64,000 nucleotides of DNA from Megachile rotundata. Taxonomy: Eukaryota; Arthropoda; Insecta; Hymenoptera; Megachilidae. Where the stretch lies: NCBI RefSeq assembly GCF_050947335.1, contig NC_134991.1:4030001-4094000 (forward strand). The letters run 5' to 3'. Numbering within the stretch: the stretch's first letter is position 1; each line of letters begins with the position of its first letter. The position numbers and the translations under genes were made by a program. Of the stretch, positions 1 through 11,734 are shown piece after piece. The notes below the pieces were generated by a model. The model did no database searches and was not told the origin of the DNA. It worked only from the letters and a program-made list of their open reading frames with translations.

Positions 1-480
1 TTCTGTCCTTTTCTATATATTGCGCACGAATCCTACAAAGAATTCTATACGGATCTATACGTATAAGCATACAATGCTCGTGAAATTTTCCATAGTATAA
101 TATTGCAATTTGCAGTATTTTAGTTCAAGAAAATAATATTTCGCTTTGGTTACGAATAGCATAATACTAGTAAACTTTATGTGTATTGATTAATTTAGTT
201 AATTAATAAGTTTAATATCTAATAATGTTGTAAATGGAAATTATATCTCTATCCTTCTCTAGGATTTGCGCGCTAATACCAGGAATTTCGGGGCTGGCGT
301 CGTAGCACGTAGTATCATAGAATTTTCCATAGACAACATATACATTTATTACCGACAGTTTAACTAGATTCTTATGATAATTGATCTGTCTAATGTCACA
401 GTCGGTGAGAGAGAAATACAGTCGATAATTAGAGAAATAACACCAAAATAAAAGTTTGAAAATTCTTCAGGGAAGTTATA
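1..480. repeat. Dispersed LTR-like repeat, copy A (3' part)
   Basis: This stretch matches about 3095-3540 and, more loosely, 28921-29200. Shared landmarks are ATGTATAAGCATACRATGCT-like text near its start and TTCTTCAGGGA near its end. The left end is cut by the window edge. Copies A and B are in the same orientation about 3.07 kb apart, so they could be the two long terminal repeats of one non-autonomous element, with 481-2689 as its interior. No protein is encoded. The element class is inference. Confidence 0.6.
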
Positions 481-510
481 CATGTAGTATGTTGACTAAA
501 ACTGTATGTA

Positions 511-1011
511 AGGTGAAGTGGGGTAAGTTCGTAAACGGGGCAAGTGCGTATACAGGATATTTTTATTACAATATGAGCGAAATTTCTCCATTTAGTATGT
601 TTGTTTCCTTGTATTGTTTCATTATATTCCCTTTTATATTTCAGCTAAGAGTACTTGCTTGCAGTATAGACTTGCATAATGCAGTAAAAAGCATTTTATA
701 GCAGATTTATTAATAATTCTGCTCTTGCCCCATTGCACATGAAATAAAGTTTCAAAGTATTTAATTTCAAGTTACGCTCTTACCCCATTTTCGAGGAAAG
801 TGCAGAATAGTTGACATTTTAAACAATTTCCTATTAAAATCAAAATGTACAAGGAAAATTAACGTCCTACTTAATATTAATTAAATAGTAGTAATTGTGC
901 AAAGCGTTCGATATCGATAGCGCTAAGTATTTACATAGCAGACTGAAAATACTTACATTTAAATATGTACCAACTTTACAAAAATCAGTCTGCACTTACC
1001 CCACTTCACCT
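511..1011. mobile_element. TA-flanked MITE with 18-bp terminal inverted repeats
   Basis: The left end AGGTGAAGTGGGGTAAGT (511-528) is the exact reverse complement of the right end (994-1011). TA lies on both outer sides (509-510 and 1012-1013), as expected for a Tc1/mariner-type target duplication. Internal motifs of the type CTCTTRCCCCAT echo the ends. The 501-bp element has no transposase and is therefore non-autonomous. The superfamily assignment rests only on the TA duplication. Confidence 0.75.
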
Positions 1012-1013
1012 TA

Positions 1014-2525
1014 TCAATAATTAGCACATAGTAATTTTATATTAAATAAGGTAACACGTCAATGGAATAGTTATTAGAACGAAATGATTTTAACAACCGA
1101 GATGAAATTCAACATTTGCAATTCTCAACACTGTATAATATTACATATTGTTTTATGGAAAGTACCTTTTAGAACATAATTTTACTAAATGCTGTTTGAA
1201 ATTAAATAGTGTATGAATATTCTCTTACACCAACTACAATGCTTCACATGATGAAATCAAAATTAAGGAGTTCGATCAATCGTTAAAACTGTTATTTCCC
1301 AAAATATTATCACACTCTGAAACGAGGCAGTGATGCGACCACGTATCAGCTGCTATAAAGTCAGTGAATTATTCAACGATACTCGATACGATGAAGTCAA
1401 ACCGCGATCGGGTATAACCGCGAGCAAACTAGCACTCCATATGACGCCGTCCTCGCCAATAGCTGACTGTTCGTGCACTTAATCACATACGCTAATCGCT
1501 AATTACACATTGTCGTAATTATCGACTCATTGTTCGAGCGTGCTGAATAAATAAAATATGCGAAAGAATATGTACAGCAATTTTATCTCGGATGCTGTGG
1601 CGTTCAGCTCCCCAGGCGGTCCCACCTCGATATGTTAATCTTGCAATTGTAACGACTCTGGAACCTAGGTTCAGATAGTTACTAGCGCTAGTAAGGCAAA
1701 GAGCGGCTTTTACCAACTGAACGACTCGTTTTGGAAAATAACTAAATCTAAAGATTGTGGGATTTGTGTGGTGTGCGGTTAAGGAGTGAAATCCACAGGT
1801 CAATATCTTTCAACAATTAGGTTTATTCAATAAAATAATGAAGATGCTGAATTTAACAAATAACAAGTAACAAATAACAACGAAATATGAAAAGTATACT
1901 GGTTTGATCAAAATAAACTAAATAGACTTTGATATAATATTAATAATAGAAATAATAGAACTTGGCAAATTAAACAGTACGTAATAGGTAATTGTGAATC
2001 TAACAAAATGATTCTCGCTAGTAAATACTTTATATTAAATCGTATGTACCTAAGTCTGATTTCGAATAAAGCTAACTTCGCTTCTATAAAATTAACTGAA
2101 TTCGATATTCTATAAGATTTGATTCTCGTTTCGAACGCTATCGCAATGACAAAATTTATCTTGATTAATACGTTTGTAATTTATATAATGAATACTCTTT
2201 TACGAAATTAATAATATTAGCGCGTTATAGTCTACCGCAGCGAGGAACATGACCTAAGTGTGATTCTCTAGGTGTAACTAACTACGCTTTCGCAAAGTTA
2301 GACAGATTAATAATCTTATCTGATATCTAACGCGGTGTAGTCGACTACGAAAATTACGCTAATGACAGAACAATATTCTTTTATTAATTCAAAATTCCAA
2401 GATTTGTCTGAATCTAATTGAATTATTTCCTCGGAACAGTTACTCTTTTAATCTGACTCGACAATTAATGTCCATGACCCTTTTTGTTAAAACGAACACT
2501 GACAGCCAAAACCAGATCGCTTAAT
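1014..2525. other. Non-coding stretch, no gene seen
   Basis: This is AT-rich unique sequence with a moderately GC-richer patch at about 1310-1800. Two loosely similar segments about 200 bp apart (around 2047-2110 and 2215-2340) share a CCTAAGTSTGATT motif and a gcgttatagtc/gcggtgtagtc motif, suggesting an old tandem duplication. The small ORFs here show no recognisable domain. Confidence 0.4.
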
Positions 2526-2562
2526 TGGGGAGCCTGCGTTAGCTAGCTAGTAGAACGACCCA
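2526..2562. repeat. Extra copy of the LTR-like repeat's first 37 bp
   Basis: GGGGAGCCTGCGTTAGCTAG and the following TAGAACGACCCA recur here, about 165 bp upstream of the full copy that begins at 2690. Only the start of the repeat is duplicated. The core contains the palindrome TAGCTAGCTA. Confidence 0.6.
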
Positions 2563-2689
2563 ACGATACAGGAAAAGGGTGGACAGTATAAGTCTAACAG
2601 GGTAGCAAATCAATTGATTCTAATTATGAAATCGTGATTGCTGAACTGCCACCCAAAAGACACGGGCTTCAGAGACCAAGCCGCTCAAA

Positions 2690-3550
2690 TGGGGAGCCTG
2701 CGTTAGCTAGCTACTAGAACGACCCACGATCAAGTATCCAAATGGCATATACCCGCTTTACCAGTCAAGTATTAAGAATCGTTGCGGCTCTTGACAGCGA
2801 AAACTGTTCCGGTTATACTTATCCAGGAGACTTCTAGCTTGCTCGACTTCGAAAACTGTTCTGCCATTTAGACGAGTTTCGCTCGGCCTTTTATACTCGC
2901 CAGCATGGCAATTTCTTGGAAAACCCCCATAATGTCGAAATATATAATTGTCGTATAAATTCGCAATTAGACATTAATTGTGCAAACGAACGATTCAATT
3001 ACATTATTAATATCGCACTCTACATAATGGTTTATGTTCCTGATATAAAAATAGTAATTTAGTAGTGTTTTAATGAAAATTACATTTTCTATCTTCAATT
3101 CTACAAGGATCGAATCTAAATGTATAAGCATACGATACTTCTTGAACATTCCATTGAATAATATTATAATTTACAATATATACTGCAATAAACTAACATT
3201 TGTCTCTAGTTCTGGATAACATAATATTAGTACGCTGGATGTGCATTGATTGATTTGTTTAACTAATAGGTTTTAATAACTAATAATGTCCTAATTGTAA
3301 AATATATTCCTATTCTTCTCTAAGATAACGCGAGAATGCTAGGAAATTCAGGGCGAGCATCGCGGCACGTAGGCACATAGCATTACGGAATTTTCCATAT
3401 AAGAACTATAAATTTTTTACCGACAGTTTACTGAATTCTTATGATACTTGATTTGTCTAATGTCGCGGTCGATAAGAGAGAAATACAGTCGATAATTGAA
3501 GAAATGACACCGGGATAAAAGTTTGAAAATTCTTCAGGGATGTTACACAA
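2690..3550. repeat. Dispersed LTR-like repeat, copy B (full length)
   Basis: The copy starts TGGGGAGCCTGCGTTAGCTA and ends near CTTCAGGGATGTTACACA. It is nearly identical to 28517-29040 over its first ~500 bp, and its 3' half matches 1-480. It has a TATA-like CTTTTATACTCG around 2889 and an AATAAA-like motif near 3187, as an LTR would. No polypurine tract is obvious just upstream, so the LTR label is tentative. Confidence 0.6.
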
Positions 3551-4797
3551 TTGTGAATTGTACTCCTTTTAAGGGGGTATCAAAACTTTATGTGACATAG
3601 TCTACTTTACCATTTGAAAAGGGATGGTTCTATGAATAGAAAAGCGGAATGTAAAATTTGAATTTGTACTATTGTTTATTGACACTTTTTGCCTCATCCA
3701 TATGTAGGTAGCACTTAAATTTTTATATGAAACTATATTATTAAAAATTTATCATATTGTATTGTAATATTTATGTAACGCGCTATATGTATTTTAATAA
3801 TTGAAACTGTTAATAATTATCAAAAATGAATTTTTTCACTGATAATTACAATCTTATAAATATATATTGCATACCTCAATAAATCTTCCAAAAATAAAAA
3901 AATGTAGACTACTAATTTTGAAATATCATTCGTAAGAAGTTATAATTTGACATTTTGCGAAAAGAGCTCTGAATCTAACTTCACTCAATTTAACCAATGC
4001 CACAACAATATAAGTCTGCTTTTTCTGCATTAGCGACTTTCTAACAAAACCTAGTGTGATTTCTATCTGTACCATTACCTTCCTAATGGCTCTATTTCCA
4101 TAATCAAGTGAGATAGCAATAGAAAAAAGTAGTAATTTGAACACTTGGATAACCACAAAAGTGTTATTCAGATGGCATGTTTTAGATTGTTGCACCAAGA
4201 TTTAACTTGCATGCTGAGCTTATTACTATACATCTATTTAATAACTTCTTCTTAACAGAATAGGTTCAATTTTCTTCACCATTTTGAACGATGTCAAATG
4301 TCTTAACTTATCTTGAAAGTATAGAGCTTTTATAATGTATCAAAAACTCAAAACATCGAAATGTAAAATTTTCAAAATCGACAATATTATACTACGATAC
4401 ATACTGGTATAGTATACTTATGTTAAACTTTAATCAATTTCTACTACATACAAACTGTCGTTAAGTGGGAATTAATGCATGCAGTACTTTTTTAAAAAAA
4501 ATTTTCTTCTGTTTAATTTTAACTAAATATACATATACATGTAGTGACATATTTTTAAGAAGCATTAATTTATGAAAGAAAGACCGTGATAGACGGACAA
4601 TGTGTCGATGCTGCGATGTCTTTAGAGAAATGTAGTGGGAGGGAAGAAGAGGGCTCACTTGTTTTTTCCTAACGGACAAAAGGCAGTGTAGAAATGTTGA
4701 GCGTGTCATTAAATTGTGGATGTATCAGTCTGCTGTACAATTACAGAATTCATTAAACCATTTTCGTTACACATTTATATACATATATTATTCTCTA
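3551..4797. other. AT-rich stretch without a supported gene
   Basis: This is low-GC sequence with scattered short ORFs (for example 3926-4198 and 4461-4709 on the minus strand) that show no domain or splice context. No inverted ends or tandem arrays were noticed. Confidence 0.4.
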
Positions 4798-4857
4798 CTA
4801 GGGGGCGGTGCCCCCTGGCCGCTTCGCGGCCCAACCCCCCCGAGGCGCTTCGCGCCT
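4798..4857 (-). mobile_element. Three-hairpin element end with terminal CTAG (Helitron-like)
   Basis: Three hairpins follow one another, each with a 6-bp stem and 3-nt loop: 4801-4815 (GGGGGC/GCCCCC), 4817-4831 (GGCCGC/GCGGCC) and 4843-4857 (AGGCGC/GCGCCT). Read on the minus strand, the block ends in a hairpin and then CTAG followed by T. This resembles a Helitron 3' end (hairpin, CTRR, insertion before T), although a Helitron hairpin usually lies some 10 bp inside. A decayed copy with the same CTAG-T boundary is at 14250-14308. The superfamily is inference. Confidence 0.5.
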
Positions 4858-4933
4858 ATTTCGTGTGCATACGCTTTTAAAGTGATATGGTGAGTGGACC
4901 TTAGACTGTGGAGTAGAGGGAGTAGCGATCCGC

Positions 4934-4983
4934 GTTACAGCGTTACGCGTGACACCGTTACCTTATGATTTTATACTATACAG
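4934..4983 (+). repeat. GTTACGCGTGACACCG cassette, copy 1
   Basis: This segment carries GCGTTACGCGTGACACCGTT followed by ATGATTTTATACTATA. The same cassette occurs at 14311-14346 (inverted), 18764-18842 and 23135-23285, where it borders TTAGG-type repeats. Here it lies about 75 bp from the hairpin end and no TTAGG repeat adjoins it. Confidence 0.7.
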
Positions 4984-5227
4984 AAGAATAGAAGATAGAT
5001 AGAAGAAGTAAGAAGAGTAAGATATACAGAATATTTTAATAATTTAGTATTATCAAAAACTAGATTTGAAATCGTTTTTGTAATTGAGTTGCTATTAATG
5101 AAACAGTTCATTTTAAGCACTTTTATTCTACAAATGCGGTGTCAACTTTTAATAAAATTTAACGCTGATGCTATTATTGAACACTTATTTCTATTTCTTT
5201 TTCATAGGAGTTTTACATTACGTTGTC

Positions 5228-5514
5228 TGCAAGATCATAGACGACGAGCGCGTACCTATACAGTATATTTTGTTAAATGTGTTTGCTTCCTTAAGGAATT
5301 TTATGTAGTCTTAGGCTACAAGGGCTATGTCCGTTTTTATATCATACTCCTGTCTTAAGGATTTAGTTCTTCTGCACTGGTATACGATGTGTTTTACTGT
5401 GAGAATTTCAATGGGGCAGTATCTGCAGTAGAATTGATCGTTTTTTTTTTATTAGATGTTCATGCGGTATTTTACAATTAATGTGCCCTGACCTTAGCAA
5501 AATATTTTTCTTCC
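5228..5514 (-). pseudogene. Decayed C-terminal fragment of a non-LTR retrotransposon ORF2 (I-like)
   Basis: Conceptual minus-strand translation gives ILLRSGH and EHLIKKK. A frame change at a poly-T run is followed by YCRYCPIEILTVKHIVYQC and then YIKFLKEANTFNKIY. This order (a GH-x-T/H-EHL-like helix, a CxxC...HxxxxC knuckle and a terminal FLKE helix) is the region after the RNase H domain in I-type elements, and it parallels the better preserved copy at 26737-27928. Reverse transcriptase and RNase H are absent, with a frameshift and stops. It is a dead fragment. The clade is inferred from motif order. Confidence 0.55.
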
Positions 5515-5804
5515 TAAAATATACTACCTAATGAGTAAATAGGTTTCATTCATATCTGTTACGTAATTGTATGATTGAATGAAATAGAAATTACTTCATT
5601 AGAAAATAGAAATTATTTTATACTTTTTAGTGCATTTCGAAATCGGCGTATTTTTTTTTCTTAAAATTATTTTATTTCACGCTTTTTAGTGGAATGGGGA
5701 GAATTGTATAGGATACTGTGAGACAGTTCTTCCGGGCTTTTTTTTGTCTGCGTAAATGCCATGAGCATAATTAAGTAAAAGACAACATGGATATTCGTTT
5801 TTCA

Positions 5805-6391
5805 ATTTTGTTTGCAACAATAATCCTTTGCAACTAAAAAATGAAAAAATTTTTGGTAATGGTACCAATGGGGAGTCAGACTCTACAAGATGCGAAAGGT
5901 TTTGTTCCGATCGCACCACCCACCTAGGAAAAAACCGGCGAACATGCATAGAAAAAAAAATAAGAGACACTCTTTCAGGTACAAGTACAAACTAATTGCA
6001 TCAGATTGAGGGTGCTTCATCCATTTGTTCCTTGTTAACTTTCTTTGCAAAAATTTACTGCGCATGTCTCGAAAACTAAAGTTTTCTGCGAAATTTGTAT
6101 ATAAACAAAATTATTCAGAATCATGTCCGTGATAAGATATTAAAAGCGCACTAAAATCTAAAAAAGTTTATTTCAAAAGTTGCCAGTTGTTTTGCAATAA
6201 CAATACTTTGCAATTAAAAAATGAAAAAATTGTTTATAATGGTACCAATGGAGAGTCAGAACCTACCAGATGCAAAAGGTTCCGTTCCGATCGGTCCGCC
6301 CAGCTAGGCGTAATCAGCGAACATACATAGAAAAAAAAAATATACTGATCGAATTGAGTAACCTCCTCCTTTTTCGAAGTCGGTTAAAAAT
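5805..6391. repeat. Direct repeat ~383 bp apart ending in an insect GAAGTCGGTT motif
   Basis: About 150 bp around 5805-5960 recurs at about 6190-6345. Both carry ATGGTACCAATGGRGAGTCA, a TTCCGATCG-like segment and a MATAGAAAAAAAAATA run. The second copy continues into CCTCCTTTTTCGAAGTCGG and TTAAAAA at 6366-6390, a tail I associate from memory with dispersed insect repeats. The orientation of the parent element and its class are not established. Confidence 0.5.
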
Positions 6392-6750
6392 AGAGTAGTG
6401 TTTCTGGATTTGACGGTACTAATGCATTGTATCTCATCCCCAGGATCTAAATAGATATATTCGTCAACTTCATTCTTCTAAATTACGCTACCCCCCACGG
6501 TACTTTATGCGATTTCACATTTACACTGTTCTTGAAATAAAAGATTTAAGGAAAAGACTCGTAAAAGTGAACATTTTGCAATATAAAGGCAAGCATAAGA
6601 CTTTTATATATTTGATTTCATTATTACAAAACATGGACTCGAAGATTTTTTACACTTTTATGATTAAGATGAAATCAAATATGATTTAATTTCTACTACA
6701 CTTGTTGGTTTAATTGTTAATATTTTCGATTTGTATTATATTATATCATA
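6392..6750. other. No gene seen
   Basis: This is AT-rich sequence. The 60-codon ORF at 6507-6689 has no recognisable feature. Confidence 0.4.
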
Positions 6751-6875
6751 TTATATACAGAGTGTCTTACAACTAGTGTAACTCCCGGAAATAAGTGGTA
6801 GAGGACGTCATTCTGAACAAAATTTCTCTTTGCAAAAATGGGGTTTGATGTTTCGTTTTGAAATTATTAAAGGAA
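6751..6875 (+). mobile_element. Diverged terminal fragment of the CAGGGTG fold-back family
   Basis: The sequence TATACAGAGTGTCTTACAAC and the following 110 bp align with the arms of the fold-back element at 11735-13701. Both show the order TAGTGTARS-CCGRAA-GGTGGTAGRKG-ATTCTGAACAA-TTTGCMAAA. Only one end was found here, so this is a fragment or a solo arm. Confidence 0.55.
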
Positions 6876-8640
6876 AACATTTATTTCTTTTTGGTATTCC
6901 GAGGAACCAATCTTTAGTATACACTTTGATATAGGTATATTATATGTACATTATATGAGTTACATGATTTCATTAAAGTAAATATGATGAAAAAAATTAA
7001 TTCTTTCATTATGATTTGTCTTAAATATTACTGTTTTTTAAATAAATTAATACATTTTTATTTCCATAATATTATAGCATTTGAGAAGATGAATACATTA
7101 GATAAATTCTAAGATAAAACCAAAACAATGACGTTGTAAATGCTAGACTGTCATATTTCAAATAATGTACTTTTGAAACATCTGTGGATAATAAAAACAA
7201 AATAATCTGTGGATCATAAAATTGTATTAACTATTCAAAATTACGATTTAATAATATATACACTTTTTTTCTATGTGATATTCCTGAATTTTCCATTTTC
7301 TCCTTCAACATCCTTCTTTGCATGCCTACAAATTTTAAGTACATCCGATTTTTCAACGACTGCTTGTCATAACGTGTAAATTAAATATAATTTAATACAA
7401 ACTAAATTTAGTTCATTAATTTCTTTGTAATTTTTAATTTCAGTCTATTAATTTTTTAGTAGTTCATGTTTAAAATCTGATATCGTTTTCAAGTGTAAAA
7501 TAATTTAATAATAATCATTTGGGAGTTGATATTTAGAAGTGATAAAAAATCTCTCAATAATTCTTGATTACTCGCAAATTGATAAATAATTTATAAAAAC
7601 TCATAAAATTTTAATTACGAATTCTGCTTTCTCTCGAAAACTTATGTATAATATTTAAATGATAGGCACTAGAGTGCCATATTGTTTAAGAGTGTAATGT
7701 TGGTTACGCGTGAATTTTGTAAAATTGACTGGCGAAAACGCTTGACAATTTTAATCCTAAACTTTTTCACAGTTGAAAAAATCTTTGCAAAATTTGCAAA
7801 ACTTTAATCGGACATCACAGATAGAGATGTGTTTATTGAAATTAAGCTTAATTTAATAGTTTATGGAATCTTTATTTGTTTCGTTTAAAATTAGATTCTA
7901 TTTGTTAATAAAATTCTTGGTGTTACTATTTTTTACAAAATAAAACTTATTTCCGTTGTATTAAATAAAATATAATCGTGCGTTCAATTATTCCGTCTCG
8001 TTTCTAATTTATTATATATACATATACCTAAATTGCAAATTTTGTAAAAAATGTGATTATTCACTGCGAAATTGTTTATCACCACGAAGAAATTCAAATA
8101 TAGCAAAAATTTTCGGAGAACCGATAAGCATTTGCGAGTGTTTGCGACAACAAAAACTGCGATCCTTTCTAATTGATGAAAAAACAAGAAGAAAAGAGAA
8201 GGTGCGCACGGTTGAATGCAGGTACAGAGGAATAAGAAGATTCACGCATCGGCTTCGAACAACGAAGCAGAATAAACGACAACAAACAGAAAAGAAAGGA
8301 AAAAGAGAAAGGCAGAAGGAGAAGGAAGAAGAGAAGAAACGGAAGGAAGAGGGACGGAGAGTTTGCAAAATCGACGTGGCAAGAGCCTGGAGGTGGACGA
8401 CGCGTAGGGCAATAAATATCGTGCGATTAGATCTTCGAAGCAGCCGCTGTTGGGGTTGCTTACGAACAGAGGGAGCGTCTATTAATCACTCGACGTTAAT
8501 CAAGCCAACCGCTAAGTAGGCCGCCCCATGGCATTAAAGTGCATTGCCACGTACACTCGAGTGCAATATAGGCAACTTTCAGATAAGGAGAAATGTCAAC
8601 TTGATAATTTCTCAATTCACAAATGTTTGTGTATCCAAAT
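6876..8640. other. AT-rich stretch, then a purine-rich GC island
   Basis: From 6876 to about 8050 the sequence is AT-rich with nothing recognisable. From about 8120 to 8620 base composition rises and an almost uninterrupted polypurine run (about 8283-8361, mainly AAG/GGA) occurs. The ORFs on both strands here (8142-8519 plus, 8057-8368 minus) are explained by the low-complexity run and are not called genes. Confidence 0.4.
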
Positions 8641-9215
8641 TTGATAATTTTTGCTTTCGAATTTTCGAGTTCACGAGGTTTCAAATTTTCATGAGTATCA
8701 AATTTTCATGAGTATCAAATTATCAAATGTTTAAATTTCTAAGTATTCAGTTTTTTAAATTCGAAAATTTCTAAAACCAGTTTCGCTAACTTTAATATTT
8801 TTTTATCTCAGAGTACTCAAATACATACACATGTTAGCGCAATACTAAAATTTTAAAATCCCTAAGTTTATAAATTTATAAATACCGAATTTTTTAAATT
8901 CTAAAATTCTAAAATTCTAAAATTCTAAAATTTTCAAATCTTTAACTTCCCAAATTCACAAATTTCTAGTTTCTCGAATCCCAAAAATTCCCAAGCTCCC
9001 AAAGTTTCAAATTTCTAGATTCTAATATTTCTAGATATTGGGATTACTTAAATCCCAATATAACTCTTCAAAAATCTTAGTCTTTAGATCTCCATAGTCC
9101 AAGATCCCTAAATCTTTAGATCATCAAATTGTTATGTTCCCTAGACTAAATTTCTAAATTCCTGAATTACAAAACCACCAAATTTCTAGATTCCCGGATC
9201 TTTCAATTGTTAAAC
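8640..9215. repeat. Octamer-period array 1 (pyrimidine strand up)
   Basis: This is a degenerate tandem array with a constant 8-bp step. Cutting the sequence every 8 bases keeps TTCTAAAT-like units in register for about 70 units with few slips. The perfect stretch TTCTAAAA repeats four times near 8902-8933. The complementary strand reads GAATTTAG-like. It borders the GC island ending at about 8620. Confidence 0.75.
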
Positions 9216-9374
9216 CGTGAATAATCTATGAAAATGTACGGAAGACTTTCTTCCCGGTTACAATATTTTTGATATGGAAACCAAATTTGTTCTTGACTGT
9301 AAAGCAACGGACCAAGTATCAGCGACACTTCGTTCAAGATTTTGGACAGTCAGAAAATCGATTTTTATTTAATT

Positions 9375-9523
9375 AATAATAAGCTAACAATAGAATTTAG
9401 AAGTTTAATAAATTAAGAATCATAGAATATAAAATTTAGGAATTTGAAGAATTCATAATTTAAAAATTTGAAAATTAAAATGAACCTAATAAATATGTAA
9501 ATTTGGAAATCTGAAAATTTTAG
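9375..9523. repeat. Octamer-period array 2 (purine strand up)
   Basis: This is an 8-bp register of GAATTTAG/GAATCATA-like units over about 18 units, in the opposite orientation to array 1. It ends directly at the start of the candidate LTR at 9524. Confidence 0.65.
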
Positions 9524-10265
9524 TGTTACGTACGCCGATGATTTTTATTCCTTGGAAATGAATATTCGAGAATAGCCGAGGACCACCGCGAAGCGAGAGT
9601 TTAGTCTTGCCTAGCTTTCCCAGTTATCAGGGTTTCCTTATTAGGCTCGCTCGAGAACATCTAACGTCTTCGGACCAACGCAATGAAAATTCGTTAGAAG
9701 AAAACGTCGCGTTGATTCGTTCACACCGTCTCCACCACTACTCATTTTCTACCCATTTTTTGAGTATAAAAAGGATTGTGGAGAAGACGCCTCGGACCCA
9801 GTAGATTATCAAACGTCGTCTAATACGGAACCTCTGTCCATGGACCCAGTTAATTCTCGAACGTGGACTAATGAGGAACCTCTGTCGGAGTTTAGTTAAA
9901 GTCATTTACGACGAATTAAAACTAAGTCACTTACAAGCAAGATCGGGTTAGAGTCCCCTTTGAGCAACATTGATAACCATATAGTACGTATAGTTTACTG
10001 TTAGGCATTTTTCTAAAGTAGTTTCGGGTCCCCGTTTCGCTTGTTTTTCGTTAAAACTAGGCAGGATTAGATTCTCGCTTTATCGGAGTCGAAACATTTT
10101 AAACTCACGTAAAATCAAGTCAAAATCATTCTTGTAAAATCACCTTAACCGACAAATACACAGAAACATTTGTAAGTTTTCCCGGTTTTGGGAAAAGAAT
10201 ATATTTTCAAACTTGTATTCTAAACTTAATTTTTGCCTTTGTCAATTATAACCAAAGTCCTAACA
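9524..10265 (+). mobile_element. Candidate solo LTR (Gypsy-like)
   Basis: The segment starts TGTTACGTACG and ends CCTAACA, the TG...CA form of an LTR. It contains a TATA box (TATAAAAAGG, 9765-9774) about 240 bp in, followed by a GC-richer leader and an AT-rich U5-like end. No primer-binding site follows, and the 5-bp flanks (TTTAG, AACCC) do not match. The solo-LTR call is therefore provisional. Confidence 0.4.
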
Positions 10266-10346
10266 AACCCACCAGTCGGTATATCTTAGCCGCTCGAGGT
10301 ATACTGGCATATCTTTGTTACGAGCACAAAATACTAACATTTCGCC

Positions 10347-11390
10347 CAGTGTGTCGTTTGGCCAATCTAGCGGGACAAAAATCAATTTTTCAACTTACAC
10401 AGATACGTCCACTGACATTATGTATCGATAGTAAAATGTCCATTTTATAAGAAAATAACAATATTAATGTAAAAAACAATGTGTAATGATCTGTTAATAG
10501 TATCTGAAAATCTAGTTTGACGCAACTGCCTCTACGAGCACTTTTTGCGCGCTTGAGATTTTTGACAATTGCGTTGTACCAGTATCCAATATAAATATTT
10601 GTGTGTGCGTAGTGTTATCTTCTATCATTCAGAATGATTTCTACACTTGTCATATTTTGACATAGCATTTTATTAATCTTTTATACCTTTTCAAATGTTA
10701 GCATATAATTTAAATTCTATTTCACAATATAGGTAGACTTTTAACATAGTATACCACTTTATACCATGTTCCCACTTTTTGTGTCGAAAGCTAGACTTAT
10801 AAACAACATAAACCTGAAAAGGTATTATAAACAAACACTGACATCTATCATTTTTATTTAAACACATCGCGCTGACGCATGCCCTTCTCGTTAAAACGGA
10901 AAAGCTTCAAGAATGGATACTAACAGGGATTTATTCAACAGATTATTAATTTCTTCAGATCCGCTTATTTCACATTTACTTATAATACGTTTACTTCTCC
11001 AAAAACTGTCCGAAAAAATATAATAATAGAAATACAACAATTCTTGGAAGAACCATTAGTTGATCCCAGTTCCTCGGAAGACGTATCACACGAAAGCAAC
11101 GTTGACTAAAAAATATATTCATGTTTTAAAAAATATAATAAAGATTTTGTATATTAGTTTTATGGAATAAATAATGTATGATATAATGGAAAAATTTGTA
11201 TAATGATTTTGTATGTTTATTTTATTGTTAAGTTTATTTAACTGTTAAATAATTTAGCAAATATATATAATCATTAATGTTTAATGAAATATCATGTTTT
11301 TGATTAATAAAAAACCAATAAAACGAAAAATAATCAACATTTCGTTAAAGCAGGATTTTTGTCCCGCTAGATTGGCCAAACGACACACTG
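10347..11390. mobile_element. DNA element with 37-bp perfect terminal inverted repeats
   Basis: Positions 10347-10383 (starting CAGTGTGTCGTTTGGCCAAT) are the exact reverse complement of 11354-11390. The ~970-bp interior contains the end of a possible ORF at about 11005-11110 with an acidic/serine tail (DPSSSEDVSHESNVD, then stop), perhaps the C-terminus of a lost transposase. No target duplication is clear. The CAGTG start would fit hAT, but the 8-bp flanks differ, so the superfamily is left open. Confidence 0.7.
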
Positions 11391-11734
11391 TGCGTCGGCT
11401 AGTCCACGATAACCAACCTCCTGGGGTACCCGGCGTTAGCCATACGTCGGCTCATCCCCGCATCTATTTTCTTTTGGCGCTCAGGTTAAGTAACAAACCT
11501 GAGTTAGCCTAGTAACATTACCTTTACCAAAATACAGCCCCCAACCACGCGGCTGTGACCCCTCCGGCTCGTAACATTAGGAATATATAAATCTAGTAAC
11601 TTCCAATTTCACAAGTCTGGTGATTATTTGTAATACATTTACTCAGATTTTGTATTCGTTATTAGCAATTTATTAAAAGTTTATACACTTAATTGGAATT
11701 TACAAAATAAATATAATAAACACACATAAATTAT
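11391..11734. other. No gene seen
   Basis: A GC-richer patch at 11395-11575 follows the right end of the previous element, then AT-rich sequence. An 11294-11512 ORF overlaps the inverted repeat and is not called. Confidence 0.4.

Noticed and set aside
8142..8519. 125-codon Lys/Arg/Glu-rich ORF
   Set aside because: It is translation of a polypurine run, with an equally long ORF on the other strand and no domain or splice context.
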